Origin: Nostoc sp. CHAB 5834
Lineage (GTDB): Bacteria > Cyanobacteriota > Cyanobacteriia > Cyanobacteriales > Nostocaceae
DNA length: 64,000 bases
Direction of reading: 5' to 3'
Assembly (NCBI GenBank): GCA_020829485.1
Contig: JAIVFU010000029.1
Span: 12,411-76,410 of the forward strand
A program made the position numbers and the translations under genes. Below are positions 17,796-25,946 of the stretch, piece after piece; positions within the stretch are counted from its first letter, which is position 1, and the number at the start of each line of letters is the position of its first letter. A model generated the notes under the pieces. That model searched no databases and had not been told where the DNA came from. It saw only the letters and a list, made by a program, of their open reading frames with translations.

Positions 17796-18575
17796 TTACT
17801 GGCAAGCTTGATTTGTTGCAGTACCCAGTCGCCGACATAAAGCCTGAAATGTAGTGTTGCTGTTGCCAATGTCAGTTGTCATTTCGATTAATGGTGCTTG
17901 ACGATCGCCTAATCCACCTGTGAATGTTTTTTGTATATCTTTAGTAGTATCTGTACTAGCTTTGAGGGTTTTGCTAAAGTCAACATCTGCCCGATAAATC
18001 CGAATTGCCAGACGATAGCCATCATTAGCCCCAGTACTTTGGACAATTCGACCAGCTTGAATGTAAAACAGATCGCTTGAACAAGCTGGATTACTAGGAT
18101 TAGTAATAGTGCCATTCTTATTGAAACAATACAGAGCAGTTGCTGATGTAGGAGCAGGCATATTTGTAGTGTTAATTAAATAGTCTTGTGGTCTACCTGT
18201 TATAGCTGGTATAAGTGGTTTAGCTGGTATAGCTGGTGTAGTTGCTGTAGCTGCTACAGCTGCTACAGCTGGTATAGCTGCTACATCTGAAACGCGTCTG
18301 GGCGCAGCTGATGTAGGAGCAGCAAGTGTTCCGTCAATGACTGCACTTGGCGCTGTAATTGCTCCAGTTCTGATGCCATCAATGAATGTTTTTGTTGCTT
18401 GGGTTGCAAGTTCTACTCGTCGAGACTGAACGCGGGTTGCTGTTGAGATGACGATCGCAGGTGCGATCGCTGCCATTAAAATAGCAACTATAACTATTGC
18501 TACCAAAGACTCAATAATCGTAAAACCAGACTCATCAGCAGGGATGATTTGTTGCTGTAGTTTGTGCTTAATCAT
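17796..18575 (-). CDS. hpsB: Pseudopilin HpsB
   Basis: Pseudopilin of about 259 residues. Cleavage site ADESG|FTIIESLVAIVIVAIL with Glu at +5, followed by the AIAPAIVISTATRVQSRRVE helix. In the distal domain there is a low-complexity Ala/Pro/Val run (IPAVAAVAATATTPAIPAK, DNA near 18200-18290) built from near-repeats of gctggtata-like units, so this part may vary in length between strains. The frame is open back to a TTG at 18602; the ATG at 18575 (MIKHKLQQQ) gives the normal short leader. It is the first pilin gene after hpsA (about 100 bp gap). Confidence 0.85.
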   Translation of the reverse strand: MIKHKLQQQIIPADESGFTIIESLVAIVIVAILMAAIAPAIVISTATRVQSRRVELATQATKTFIDGIRTGAITAPSAVIDGTLAAPTSAAPRRVSDVAAIPAVAAVAATATTPAIPAKPLIPAITGRPQDYLINTTNMPAPTSATALYCFNKNGTITNPSNPACSSDLFYIQAGRIVQSTGANDGYRLAIRIYRADVDFSKTLKASTDTTKDIQKTFTGGLGDRQAPLIEMTTDIGNSNTTFQALCRRLGTATNQACQ

Positions 18576-18679
18576 TAATTTATCGCCAGCTTCTGATACC
18601 AATTTGCATTCAAAAACATAATTGAGAAATCTTACTCCCCTAAAGTGAAAGTTACAGTTTAGGAGAGTAGTATGAAATT

Positions 18680-21600
18680 TTAAGGGCAGTTACTAGGACG
18701 TTGATCGGAATCGATTGCAGCAGTATATACAGGAGGAGTACTAGTATCGGGTTTTTTCGCACACAACAAAGTTTGCACCCATGCATCATCTCGACCAACT
18801 TCCCGGAAGTACTCATCTGGCAAATCATCTGGTATGGTTGCCAATTTTTGGGCTAATAAGTCAGGCGACTGAGATAGTAGTGCTACATCATAACCCCATT
18901 GCCGTGTAGGAGCCAGATAGAAAGGAGTTCTGCTGTTGTTGCCTTGAATCTTATACTTAAAATCATCAGATTGAGTTGATATGGATGTGCTAAATGGTGC
19001 GGTGGCATAAGCACTTCGTTTAGTTTGGACGAAAGTGCCACTAATCCTAGCTTTAATGGCATCGCCTGTTCCACCAGTTGGGTTCCAGTTTTCTACGAAG
19101 CGTACAAAGTTGTGTAGACCACCATTGTCTTCTGTAGGACGCGCTGGGGTATCTCCAGCCACTGCAATTAAATTAAAGGTAGTTTCAGTAGCTTTTTGCA
19201 ACCAATTATTGTGGTTTCCGGCAGTAATCAGATCATTGTTATCTGGGCTTTGAGGAGTAGCAAAGGGTTGGTTAATTTGTAGAACTGGTTCAAATCGAGT
19301 CACAATACCACCAACCAAAACAGGCTTCAGCCAGGGCATGAACACATCGGGTGATGGCTGTAATAGTGTTGACCCTGTAGCAGATGTTGTTGACCCTAGA
19401 GAAAATTCTTGTACCTTACCAGGTACATCAACTGCTAAGACTTTAAGAGGAGTAACTAACTGACCAGTCGTTGCATCACGTACAAAAGCAATTCTCCGAG
19501 GAGCGTTCGCAGAAAAGCATTTTGGACTGTCTTGATCAAAAGTTGCTGGATCATCAAAGATGTATCCTGTTTTTATTCGATTATTGTTTGGGTCTCCATT
19601 TCTACCAATAATTTGACCATTATAAAATGTATTACCTCCTCCACCTCCACAGGCTGTCTGGATTGTCCATGCAGTCGTCGCTTTTGTAGGATCGCTACAA
19701 TCTGCTTGGTTAGTTGCAGAGCAAACTTCTGTCAAATATGTCCCTGGTGGTATTTGTAGCGCGATTGGTGTCACAAAGTTGTTGAGGTAGGAACTACCTT
19801 GATCCCCTGTTGTAGTTGAGTCATGATCTTTGACTATCTTTGTGGTGGTATTACGCCATCGAGCTACGGGGACAAAGCTATTGTATTGTGAGAAACCAGA
19901 TGGTATTGGTGATGAGCCGTTATAACTATTATTCCAATCATAATCTCCGTCATCGCGGTAGCCCAATCTAAAGTTATTAGAAAGTAAAGTAATAGAATCT
20001 GCCAAAACAGATGCAGGACGCCATAAATCACCAGTTGTACAGTTTGGTAGCCTTGTGTCATTTGGACGGCAAGCGAAATTCGGATTGCGCTGTGCTTTAG
20101 CACGAGTATAGAAATTGCTCCAATCGTCTGCCAATGCTGTTGTGAACTCTTCTTGGGTGTGAAGATTAAAGTTCCCCTTAACGTATACAGGCAAATTAGT
20201 AGCTAAAATCAACCCTTTTTCTACGTCTCGATAATTATTACTTGTGCCGCGACCGATTTGTGAGCCGTTGATAAGCATAATGGCATTGGGACGGCGCGTT
20301 GGATCAAGCGTATAATCCACTGGGCTTTCAAGTTTTTGCGCCTCTGAATCTGTCTTTGTTGAACTCAAATCTGGCAGTGCATCATTGCGAGTAGCATAGA
20401 TAATGCCGCTATTTGGTAGTAAGTATTCTTGTGCTGGAGTTGCTGCACCGTATGTAGTAGTGCGAAGCGAGTTAATATCTAATACTGTGGCGCGAATTTC
20501 TAAAGGTTGTCTGTCTTTTTTTTCAAGATCGTAACCAGTACTTGTAGTGCTTGTTTGATTTGCCTTAACCTGTCTTGCATCTAAAAAGGCAGTTTCTCGA
20601 ATTGCGCCGTGAGGAATAGGAGGTGCACTGGTTACTGGAGAAATACTGCCGTCTAAAATTTGTAGGGCGCAAATTGCAGCATGAATTGTAGATTGTTCCG
20701 AAAGAGTACGATTTGCTGCCGTTTTTGCTAAAGCTTTTGCCAGTAGTCCATCATCTATAGAACGTCCAGCTAAATAATCTGCATTAGTTGCATCAGTTAT
20801 TGGACGTTTTGGATCTCCTTTTATATCTCCTTTTGGATATTTTAATTGGGATTGATAAGTCAGTAGCGCCTGATAATCACTCTCTGTCTTTGTTGGAGGC
20901 CCGTAAACTATGCCGTTGTTGGATAGACCACCTGTAGCTGAACTATTAGCATCTGAAGCCCAAGCTGGAAGTCCTGTTTGATTTTTAGCAGTAATGCTAT
21001 TAGTAGGGACGTAAAAGCTGCTTACACAAGCTATAGGCTGTGGACTTTGCTGGTTGTAACTACTAGCTTTGTAGTGATAAACAGATGTAGCTCGCATCCG
21101 CAGATATGGTGTCTTAGTTGGATCGGCAATTTCGGGCCATTTATACTGTATTGAAGAGTAATTAGTTGCGCCTACAGCAGAGTAATCATACATCCAATAT
21201 GGCTTAATAGTTTTTTGTGTGGGTGCTGGAGCTTGAGGCACTGGCATCAGATCAGACCAAATTTCTTTGGCAGCTGAAGTGAAGGTAGTACTTGCGGCTG
21301 TGAAAGTGTCAGGCAAATAAATCCCAGCACCAGTTACTACTCGTAAACCACCAACAGGGTCTTGTATAGTACTCGGCACTTGAGCTGCTGCTAGTTCCCA
21401 ATCTTTATCTCGGTCTGTAGAGCCTAAATCAGCTAGTATTTGTACGCGAGAGCGGCGAGTGCGAGGTGTAGAAGGTGTTGCTGGCAGATCCCAGTTAATA
21501 CCACTAATATTTTGGGTATCTTGGAAATTTGGGCCTACAAATTGGTTTTGATTGCTGTCCCACCAGATTTGAGGCAGATTGTTACCAATTACAACCCTAT

Positions 21601-23284
21601 CACCCAAGGATTGTTCTTTTCCTTCATAGTCTTTTTGCAGTTTTGTGGGTTCCGTTGCACCAGGTATCAGTTTATCACTGCTTATACTTAGTGTTAAATT
21701 ACTGTAACCAGTACCCGTTTTACCATCTGTGGGATCGGTAGGATACATCCAAGCATTTACAGGGCGTAGGGTATCGCCACTGCCTTGAAGCGGAGTAGTT
21801 GTAGCGTATGTACCTAATGCAACAGATTCAATGCTTCCAGCAGCAACTTCTCTGTAAGGTACGCGGCGAGTGCGTTTTTGAAAGTAAAGCTGTAGCTGTT
21901 GTTTGCGTAGTGCGTCGTTTTCTGCTGTGGTATAACTTGCTAAACCAAGCTTATCTTTTTGTTGTTGAATACCTTTGGTAACTTCTGTGGGATCAGGATC
22001 TGTGGTAGCTATTTGGGCGTTAACTAGGCGAGTGATGCGCTGAGTGTAAGCAAGGCTGTTATAAGCTATGAAGTTCGCTTCGTTTGATGCTGGAGTAGTT
22101 GATTTTGCAAAATCGACTTCAACAGGATCGGTGGCTTCTCCTTTTCTAAATAAATGCACTTTGGTGACATTGCCTAAGTCACTTGTATCTGTGAAGCCAC
22201 CAGCACCCAAATTTCCACCAATTACTATTTTGGCATTTTCATCATCGTAGAAACAGGATTCCTTACTGCTAACTTGATATAGCTTGACACTATTTGCTGG
22301 TGAACCAGTAAGAAAATTACTATTGGTAAAAACTCGTCCATTTAATCTGAAGGCAGGGCCTGGGCTAAGTCCTATATCATCTTCATAAAGAACAGCATTA
22401 TTAACTACAGGAATTTGGACACGCTCGTGTTGATACTCTAAAGCAGAAAAACTTTTATTACCTTTGTAAAGTTCGTACTTAGTATTAGAAGCTGGTGTAG
22501 TAGTAATAGGAACAGTTGCTGTGTAGACAAAAAATGCTTTTTTCAACTTATTACCCACCTTAAACCAGCCAGTATTACCAACTAAGGTAGCGCTTGTGCC
22601 TAGTGTATCTCCACAATCTCCACTGACATTACCAGCAGTCATTGGTAAAGTTCTTGCTTCTAATGGATTTCTCGCATACTTATATACACCAGCATTTATA
22701 GGGGGATTTCTAAAGTAAATGCCATAAAGCGTGTAGCTATCAAATTTGCCGTTGTTATCGGTATCTATAGGGTATAGCCATGCAGTATTTAGTGTCTTAG
22801 CCTTTTCAGTATCTTCGGTTCTTTTTGCTTTTTGATCTGTATTTAGAGCCAGTTGAAGTTGAGTTTCATCACCAAATGTATATTCATTGATATTGCTGCT
22901 CAAAGTAGAATACAACGCATCATCTGTTGGTGTGGCTCGTGGTAGTCGCCCGTCTTGAAATAGCTTATTTATTTTAGCTCTAGCTCGATCGATTGCTGGG
23001 GTAGCAGCATTGAGTGCAGCCTCATTTACTCGAACATTACTAGCATTTTTAGAGCGTTCAAAAGAGCGAAATAAAATTGCAGTTGTTAACAGTACAACAA
23101 CTAAAGATACCATTGCTACCGTTGGTAAAACAAAACCAGCATTTCCCGCACCACGTCTTTTATTAGTTGTGAAAATAGTTTTTAGTAACCAAATTATTTT
23201 CCTTTTTATTGTAGATAAAAACTGATTACTAAGTTTTTTTAAATAAAATATTAGTGCCTTCAATAACTTGTGTTTTACAGACAT
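18680..23284 (-). CDS. hpsA: Hormogonium polysaccharide protein HpsA
   Basis: Giant secreted protein of 1534 residues, the first gene and hallmark of the hps locus. A basic N-terminus (three clusters of Lys/Arg) leads to a pilin-like site GNAG|FVLPTVAMVSLVVVLLTT: Gly50 at -1 and Phe51 at +1, then a long hydrophobic helix. The Glu usual at +5 is replaced by Thr. The following about 1450 residues are Thr/Ser/Asn/Pro-rich with scattered Cys, consistent with an extracellular surface protein. A good ribosome-binding site (AGGGAAG) precedes ATG 23284. hpsB follows after about 100 bp. In N. punctiforme hpsA is needed for motility and surface polysaccharide in hormogonia; the same role is inferred here. 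Confidence 0.9.
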   Translation of the reverse strand: MSVKHKLLKALIFYLKKLSNQFLSTIKRKIIWLLKTIFTTNKRRGAGNAGFVLPTVAMVSLVVVLLTTAILFRSFERSKNASNVRVNEAALNAATPAIDRARAKINKLFQDGRLPRATPTDDALYSTLSSNINEYTFGDETQLQLALNTDQKAKRTEDTEKAKTLNTAWLYPIDTDNNGKFDSYTLYGIYFRNPPINAGVYKYARNPLEARTLPMTAGNVSGDCGDTLGTSATLVGNTGWFKVGNKLKKAFFVYTATVPITTTPASNTKYELYKGNKSFSALEYQHERVQIPVVNNAVLYEDDIGLSPGPAFRLNGRVFTNSNFLTGSPANSVKLYQVSSKESCFYDDENAKIVIGGNLGAGGFTDTSDLGNVTKVHLFRKGEATDPVEVDFAKSTTPASNEANFIAYNSLAYTQRITRLVNAQIATTDPDPTEVTKGIQQQKDKLGLASYTTAENDALRKQQLQLYFQKRTRRVPYREVAAGSIESVALGTYATTTPLQGSGDTLRPVNAWMYPTDPTDGKTGTGYSNLTLSISSDKLIPGATEPTKLQKDYEGKEQSLGDRVVIGNNLPQIWWDSNQNQFVGPNFQDTQNISGINWDLPATPSTPRTRRSRVQILADLGSTDRDKDWELAAAQVPSTIQDPVGGLRVVTGAGIYLPDTFTAASTTFTSAAKEIWSDLMPVPQAPAPTQKTIKPYWMYDYSAVGATNYSSIQYKWPEIADPTKTPYLRMRATSVYHYKASSYNQQSPQPIACVSSFYVPTNSITAKNQTGLPAWASDANSSATGGLSNNGIVYGPPTKTESDYQALLTYQSQLKYPKGDIKGDPKRPITDATNADYLAGRSIDDGLLAKALAKTAANRTLSEQSTIHAAICALQILDGSISPVTSAPPIPHGAIRETAFLDARQVKANQTSTTSTGYDLEKKDRQPLEIRATVLDINSLRTTTYGAATPAQEYLLPNSGIIYATRNDALPDLSSTKTDSEAQKLESPVDYTLDPTRRPNAIMLINGSQIGRGTSNNYRDVEKGLILATNLPVYVKGNFNLHTQEEFTTALADDWSNFYTRAKAQRNPNFACRPNDTRLPNCTTGDLWRPASVLADSITLLSNNFRLGYRDDGDYDWNNSYNGSSPIPSGFSQYNSFVPVARWRNTTTKIVKDHDSTTTGDQGSSYLNNFVTPIALQIPPGTYLTEVCSATNQADCSDPTKATTAWTIQTACGGGGGNTFYNGQIIGRNGDPNNNRIKTGYIFDDPATFDQDSPKCFSANAPRRIAFVRDATTGQLVTPLKVLAVDVPGKVQEFSLGSTTSATGSTLLQPSPDVFMPWLKPVLVGGIVTRFEPVLQINQPFATPQSPDNNDLITAGNHNNWLQKATETTFNLIAVAGDTPARPTEDNGGLHNFVRFVENWNPTGGTGDAIKARISGTFVQTKRSAYATAPFSTSISTQSDDFKYKIQGNNSRTPFYLAPTRQWGYDVALLSQSPDLLAQKLATIPDDLPDEYFREVGRDDAWVQTLLCAKKPDTSTPPVYTAAIDSDQRPSNCP

Positions 23285-23908
23285 AGAAGCTTCCCTGCCA
23301 AGTATTTGTTTACGGATGTGAGGATATTTGAATTTATAGGTATTCAGCCTATTATGTAGGTTTTAGCTAAAAGTAAGACTTTTGATTTATGTAAAAATTA
23401 ACCTTGTTTAAACATTTTTAAAAATGTAGTAGTAAATTAACCAATACAATTTATTCACTTTATATCATAGGTTCATTTTTTGGTTAATACCGAAAAATAC
23501 TGATCTTCTCGAAATTATTTAATTTATGTCTACTAAAGAGATAAAAATTTATTTTTATATAGAAGGCTGATATCACAGAAACAAAACCTACATTTCCAAG
23601 CTAATTAAGCTCACTTTCATAGAAAAATAGTATGACTTACAATTAACTTTGTAGAAATCTATTTAATTCAAAGCTAGCTTTATGAAGATGTTGTCAGCAT
23701 ACTAAGGCTATAATACCCACCTGTTAAAGTAAAAATATCAGTTAGGGGCAAAATAATATGAAAAAATTTAAAACCTGCCTGTAGTAGGGAGGCGGTAGAA
23801 TAAATATTCATAATTTCAAGCAAATACGCAGTAATTAGGTTTAATAGTCAATAGCTGAATTACACAGTTGCTTGCACAGACTATAGGACTAGTATTTGAT
23901 TTTTGAAA
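23285..23908. other. Spacer upstream of hpsA
   Basis: About 620 bp, very AT-rich, with no credible ORF. It should hold the hpsA promoter, since hps genes are switched on in hormogonia. I looked for a repeated or palindromic operator and found none convincing. Confidence 0.4.
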
Positions 23909-25285
23909 CTACCGTTGTAAGTTTTTATATATGGTTGCTAAATCTGCTGCCTGCATATTTACTGTGCGAACAGGTTTAATACCTTGGCGCAATTTATTAA
24001 GTAAATTAGTATCTGTTGCTAATCGCTCAAGAGCTTGAGTCCAAGCTTTAGTCTCATTAGCAGTTACGAGCCATCCATCAATGCCATGTTTTACAAGTTC
24101 GGCAATACCCCCCAAATTGGAACCAATGACAGGAAGGCCGGCTTCATGGGCTTCTAAGACTACTATTGGCCCAGTTTCTAGCCATTGGGAAGGTACAGCT
24201 AGGATGTCGTAATTGGCTAGAGCCTGGGGAAGTTCAACTCTAGTTAGTTGTTTCTCTACGCGAATTCGAGGGTCATTGTCAATTAGGCTAAAGATTGTTT
24301 GGCGATATCGTTCATCTTGCGCTATGCCATGAATTATCAATTCAATGGGAATCACCGCAGGTAAATCTTTAACTGCTTGGACTAAGATATCAATACCTTT
24401 ATATATATCCCAGCGTCCTAAAAAAACTACTTTTAAAGTGCTAGATTGCTGTTTTACCTGTATTAATTTTTCTTGTGTAGCGTAAGAAATTCCGTATCGA
24501 GAGAGTTCGAGTTTTTTTTCAGGAATGCCGTTAATCAGTAGAGCTTCATAAAGCCAATCACACACTGCTACAATGCGGTCAGCAAATTTTGCCATTTCTA
24601 GCAGACTTTTTTTGCGGGCAGTAACATAACCAGGTATCACAAAAGGACGCACAAACTGTCCTAAGTTGCCTTTGTCTACTGAGGCAGGAAGATAAGCACT
24701 TACAGGCAATGGCACTCTCCCAACAACAGCTTCGGGCAGATAGCTAAAACCTTTGACCATTGCAGCAGGCAGCTTTCTGCTTAAACTATCAGCACACTGA
24801 GAACAACGCACCACGTCTATTTTGCCATCACAAGCCTGTTGTCCATTGAACATCAGAGTAGTTCGTTGGCATAAGGGTAGAGGATAATGGATTGTTACCA
24901 CCGTTGCCATGCCTAATTCTTTTGCTCTTCGTAGATGAGGCAATCCACAAGATACTTCCCAATGGTGCTGATGGTAGATGTCTGCTTTTTGGTGAGATAG
25001 CCAATTAGCAAAATCTTCAAATTTTCCATGAGGAAATTGACCGTGATTCGGTTGTGTCTTAGGTACTGGGAATACAGGATATCGATAAACTTCTACATCG
25101 TTGTACTTGTAAGTATCACTATGTGGAGAACCGTTATTAGCTGCTGCTATCTGGATGTCAATTTCATGCGATGGCTCCGCCAACGCTAAGAGCGATCGCA
25201 ATTCTGGCAGTAAATCGTTGAGGTTTACTTGAATACCGCCACATTTATCTGGAAAATAACGAGCAAGAGCTTGAATTACTTTCAT
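23909..25285 (-). CDS. GT4-type glycosyltransferase
   Basis: Retaining GT-B glycosyltransferase (family 4 type) of about 458 residues. The N-terminal domain begins MKVIQALARYFPDKCGGIQV and carries HQHHWEVSCGLP. A cysteine cluster (CQRTTLMFNGQQACDGK...CSQCADS) is characteristic of one GT4 subgroup. The C-terminal domain has FLGRWDIYKGIDILVQAV and the E-x7-E catalytic segment in ETGPIVVLEAHEAGLPVIG. The frame is open 28 codons further upstream, but ATG 25285 fits the family start. It lies upstream of hpsA on the same strand, 624 bp away, so it may be an accessory hps sugar transferase; this is inferred from location only. Confidence 0.8.
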   Translation of the reverse strand: MKVIQALARYFPDKCGGIQVNLNDLLPELRSLLALAEPSHEIDIQIAAANNGSPHSDTYKYNDVEVYRYPVFPVPKTQPNHGQFPHGKFEDFANWLSHQKADIYHQHHWEVSCGLPHLRRAKELGMATVVTIHYPLPLCQRTTLMFNGQQACDGKIDVVRCSQCADSLSRKLPAAMVKGFSYLPEAVVGRVPLPVSAYLPASVDKGNLGQFVRPFVIPGYVTARKKSLLEMAKFADRIVAVCDWLYEALLINGIPEKKLELSRYGISYATQEKLIQVKQQSSTLKVVFLGRWDIYKGIDILVQAVKDLPAVIPIELIIHGIAQDERYRQTIFSLIDNDPRIRVEKQLTRVELPQALANYDILAVPSQWLETGPIVVLEAHEAGLPVIGSNLGGIAELVKHGIDGWLVTANETKAWTQALERLATDTNLLNKLRQGIKPVRTVNMQAADLATIYKNLQR

Positions 25286-25343
25286 CGGGAGGAATCTCCA
25301 GGACAGGAAATCTGCTCTTGCTATTTTATTCGCTGTATTGTGA

Positions 25344-25394
25344 ATTACCCAGTAATATCTGTACTCCAATACAAACTAGATCGCCTATTCTCAC
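25344..25394 (-). repeat. Duplicated clpB 3'-flank segment
   Basis: 51 bases that, read on the minus strand, match 41641-41691 (just downstream of intact clpB) with about two mismatches. The segment has the same orientation relative to clpB sequence as at the intact locus. Confidence 0.65.
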
Positions 25395-25500
25395 CTCAAT
25401 ACCGTTCAGTTAAGCCCAAAAACCTTGGTAAAGACGCGAAATTTCGCGTCTCTACAGGTTTAAAATCAGTACCACAAATCCTTAACTGAACTGTATTGAG
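25395..25500. repeat. MITE-like element, family C
   Basis: Terminal inverted repeats of 20 bp, ctcaataccgttcagttaag and cttaactgaactgtattgag, differ at one base. Centrally there is a perfect 20-bp palindrome, agacgcgaaatttcgcgtct (25432-25451). It sits exactly at the junction between a clpB fragment and the duplicated clpB 3' flank. A solitary end of the family is at 54944-54960. Confidence 0.7.
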
Positions 25501-25712
25501 CTAAAGCACGGGCGAGTTCGGTTTTACCCACGCCTGTAGGGACTATGAACAAAAATGAACCAATAGGACGAGAGGGATCTTTCATCCCCGCACGGGCGCG
25601 GCGAATTGCTGCGGCTACTACTTCTACAGCCTCTTCTTGCCCAATTACTCGTTGATGTAAATGACTTTCTAGTTGCAGCAATTTTTGTCGTTCCGATTCC
25701 AACAGGCGCAAT
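25501..25712 (-). pseudogene. clpB: clpB internal fragment (partial duplicate)
   Basis: Minus-strand copy of about 212 bp from the start of the second AAA module of clpB (compare 40580-40790). By eye about 13 bases differ. The encoded text [20 protein letters not shown] then [20 protein letters not shown] is nearly that of ClpB. The Walker A motif is damaged (VPTGVGKT for GPTGVGKT). Upstream of 25712 the similarity stops abruptly. Downstream it is cut by the family C element. A 97-codon frame from ATG 25759 remains open through it but cannot make a working chaperone. Confidence 0.85.
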
Positions 25713-25771
25713 AGTCGCCTTTGATCTATTTCACTATTTTTGTTATGAAGTTTAGTCATTTTTATTTCCGA

Positions 25772-25925
25772 CTCCAGTCCCCTCTCCTTTATAAGGAGAG
25801 GGTTAGGGTGAGGTGAAGCGATCGCTGTAAATATTTATCCCGCCTTGATTGAATTGCTCACAGTATAATAACCTCACCCCGCCCTTCGGGCACCCCTCTC
25901 CTTATTAAGGAGAGGGGGAGGAGAG
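25772..25925. repeat. Inverted repeat of the ctctcc/ggagag type
   Basis: Two opposed copies of a ctctccttTAtaaggagag hairpin with ttagggtgaggt or acctcacccc beside them flank an AT-rich centre that contains a HIP1 site. This type of sequence recurs at 64-187, 32649-32791, 41776-41923 and 49352-49499. Confidence 0.5.
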
Positions 25926-25946
25926 GGGGAGGGGAGGGGATGTAGA

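Noticed and set aside
23285..23400. Possible hormogonium sigma-factor promoter box upstream of hpsA
   Set aside because: Only partial AATACT-like matches occur and I am not certain of the published consensus, so no site is claimed.
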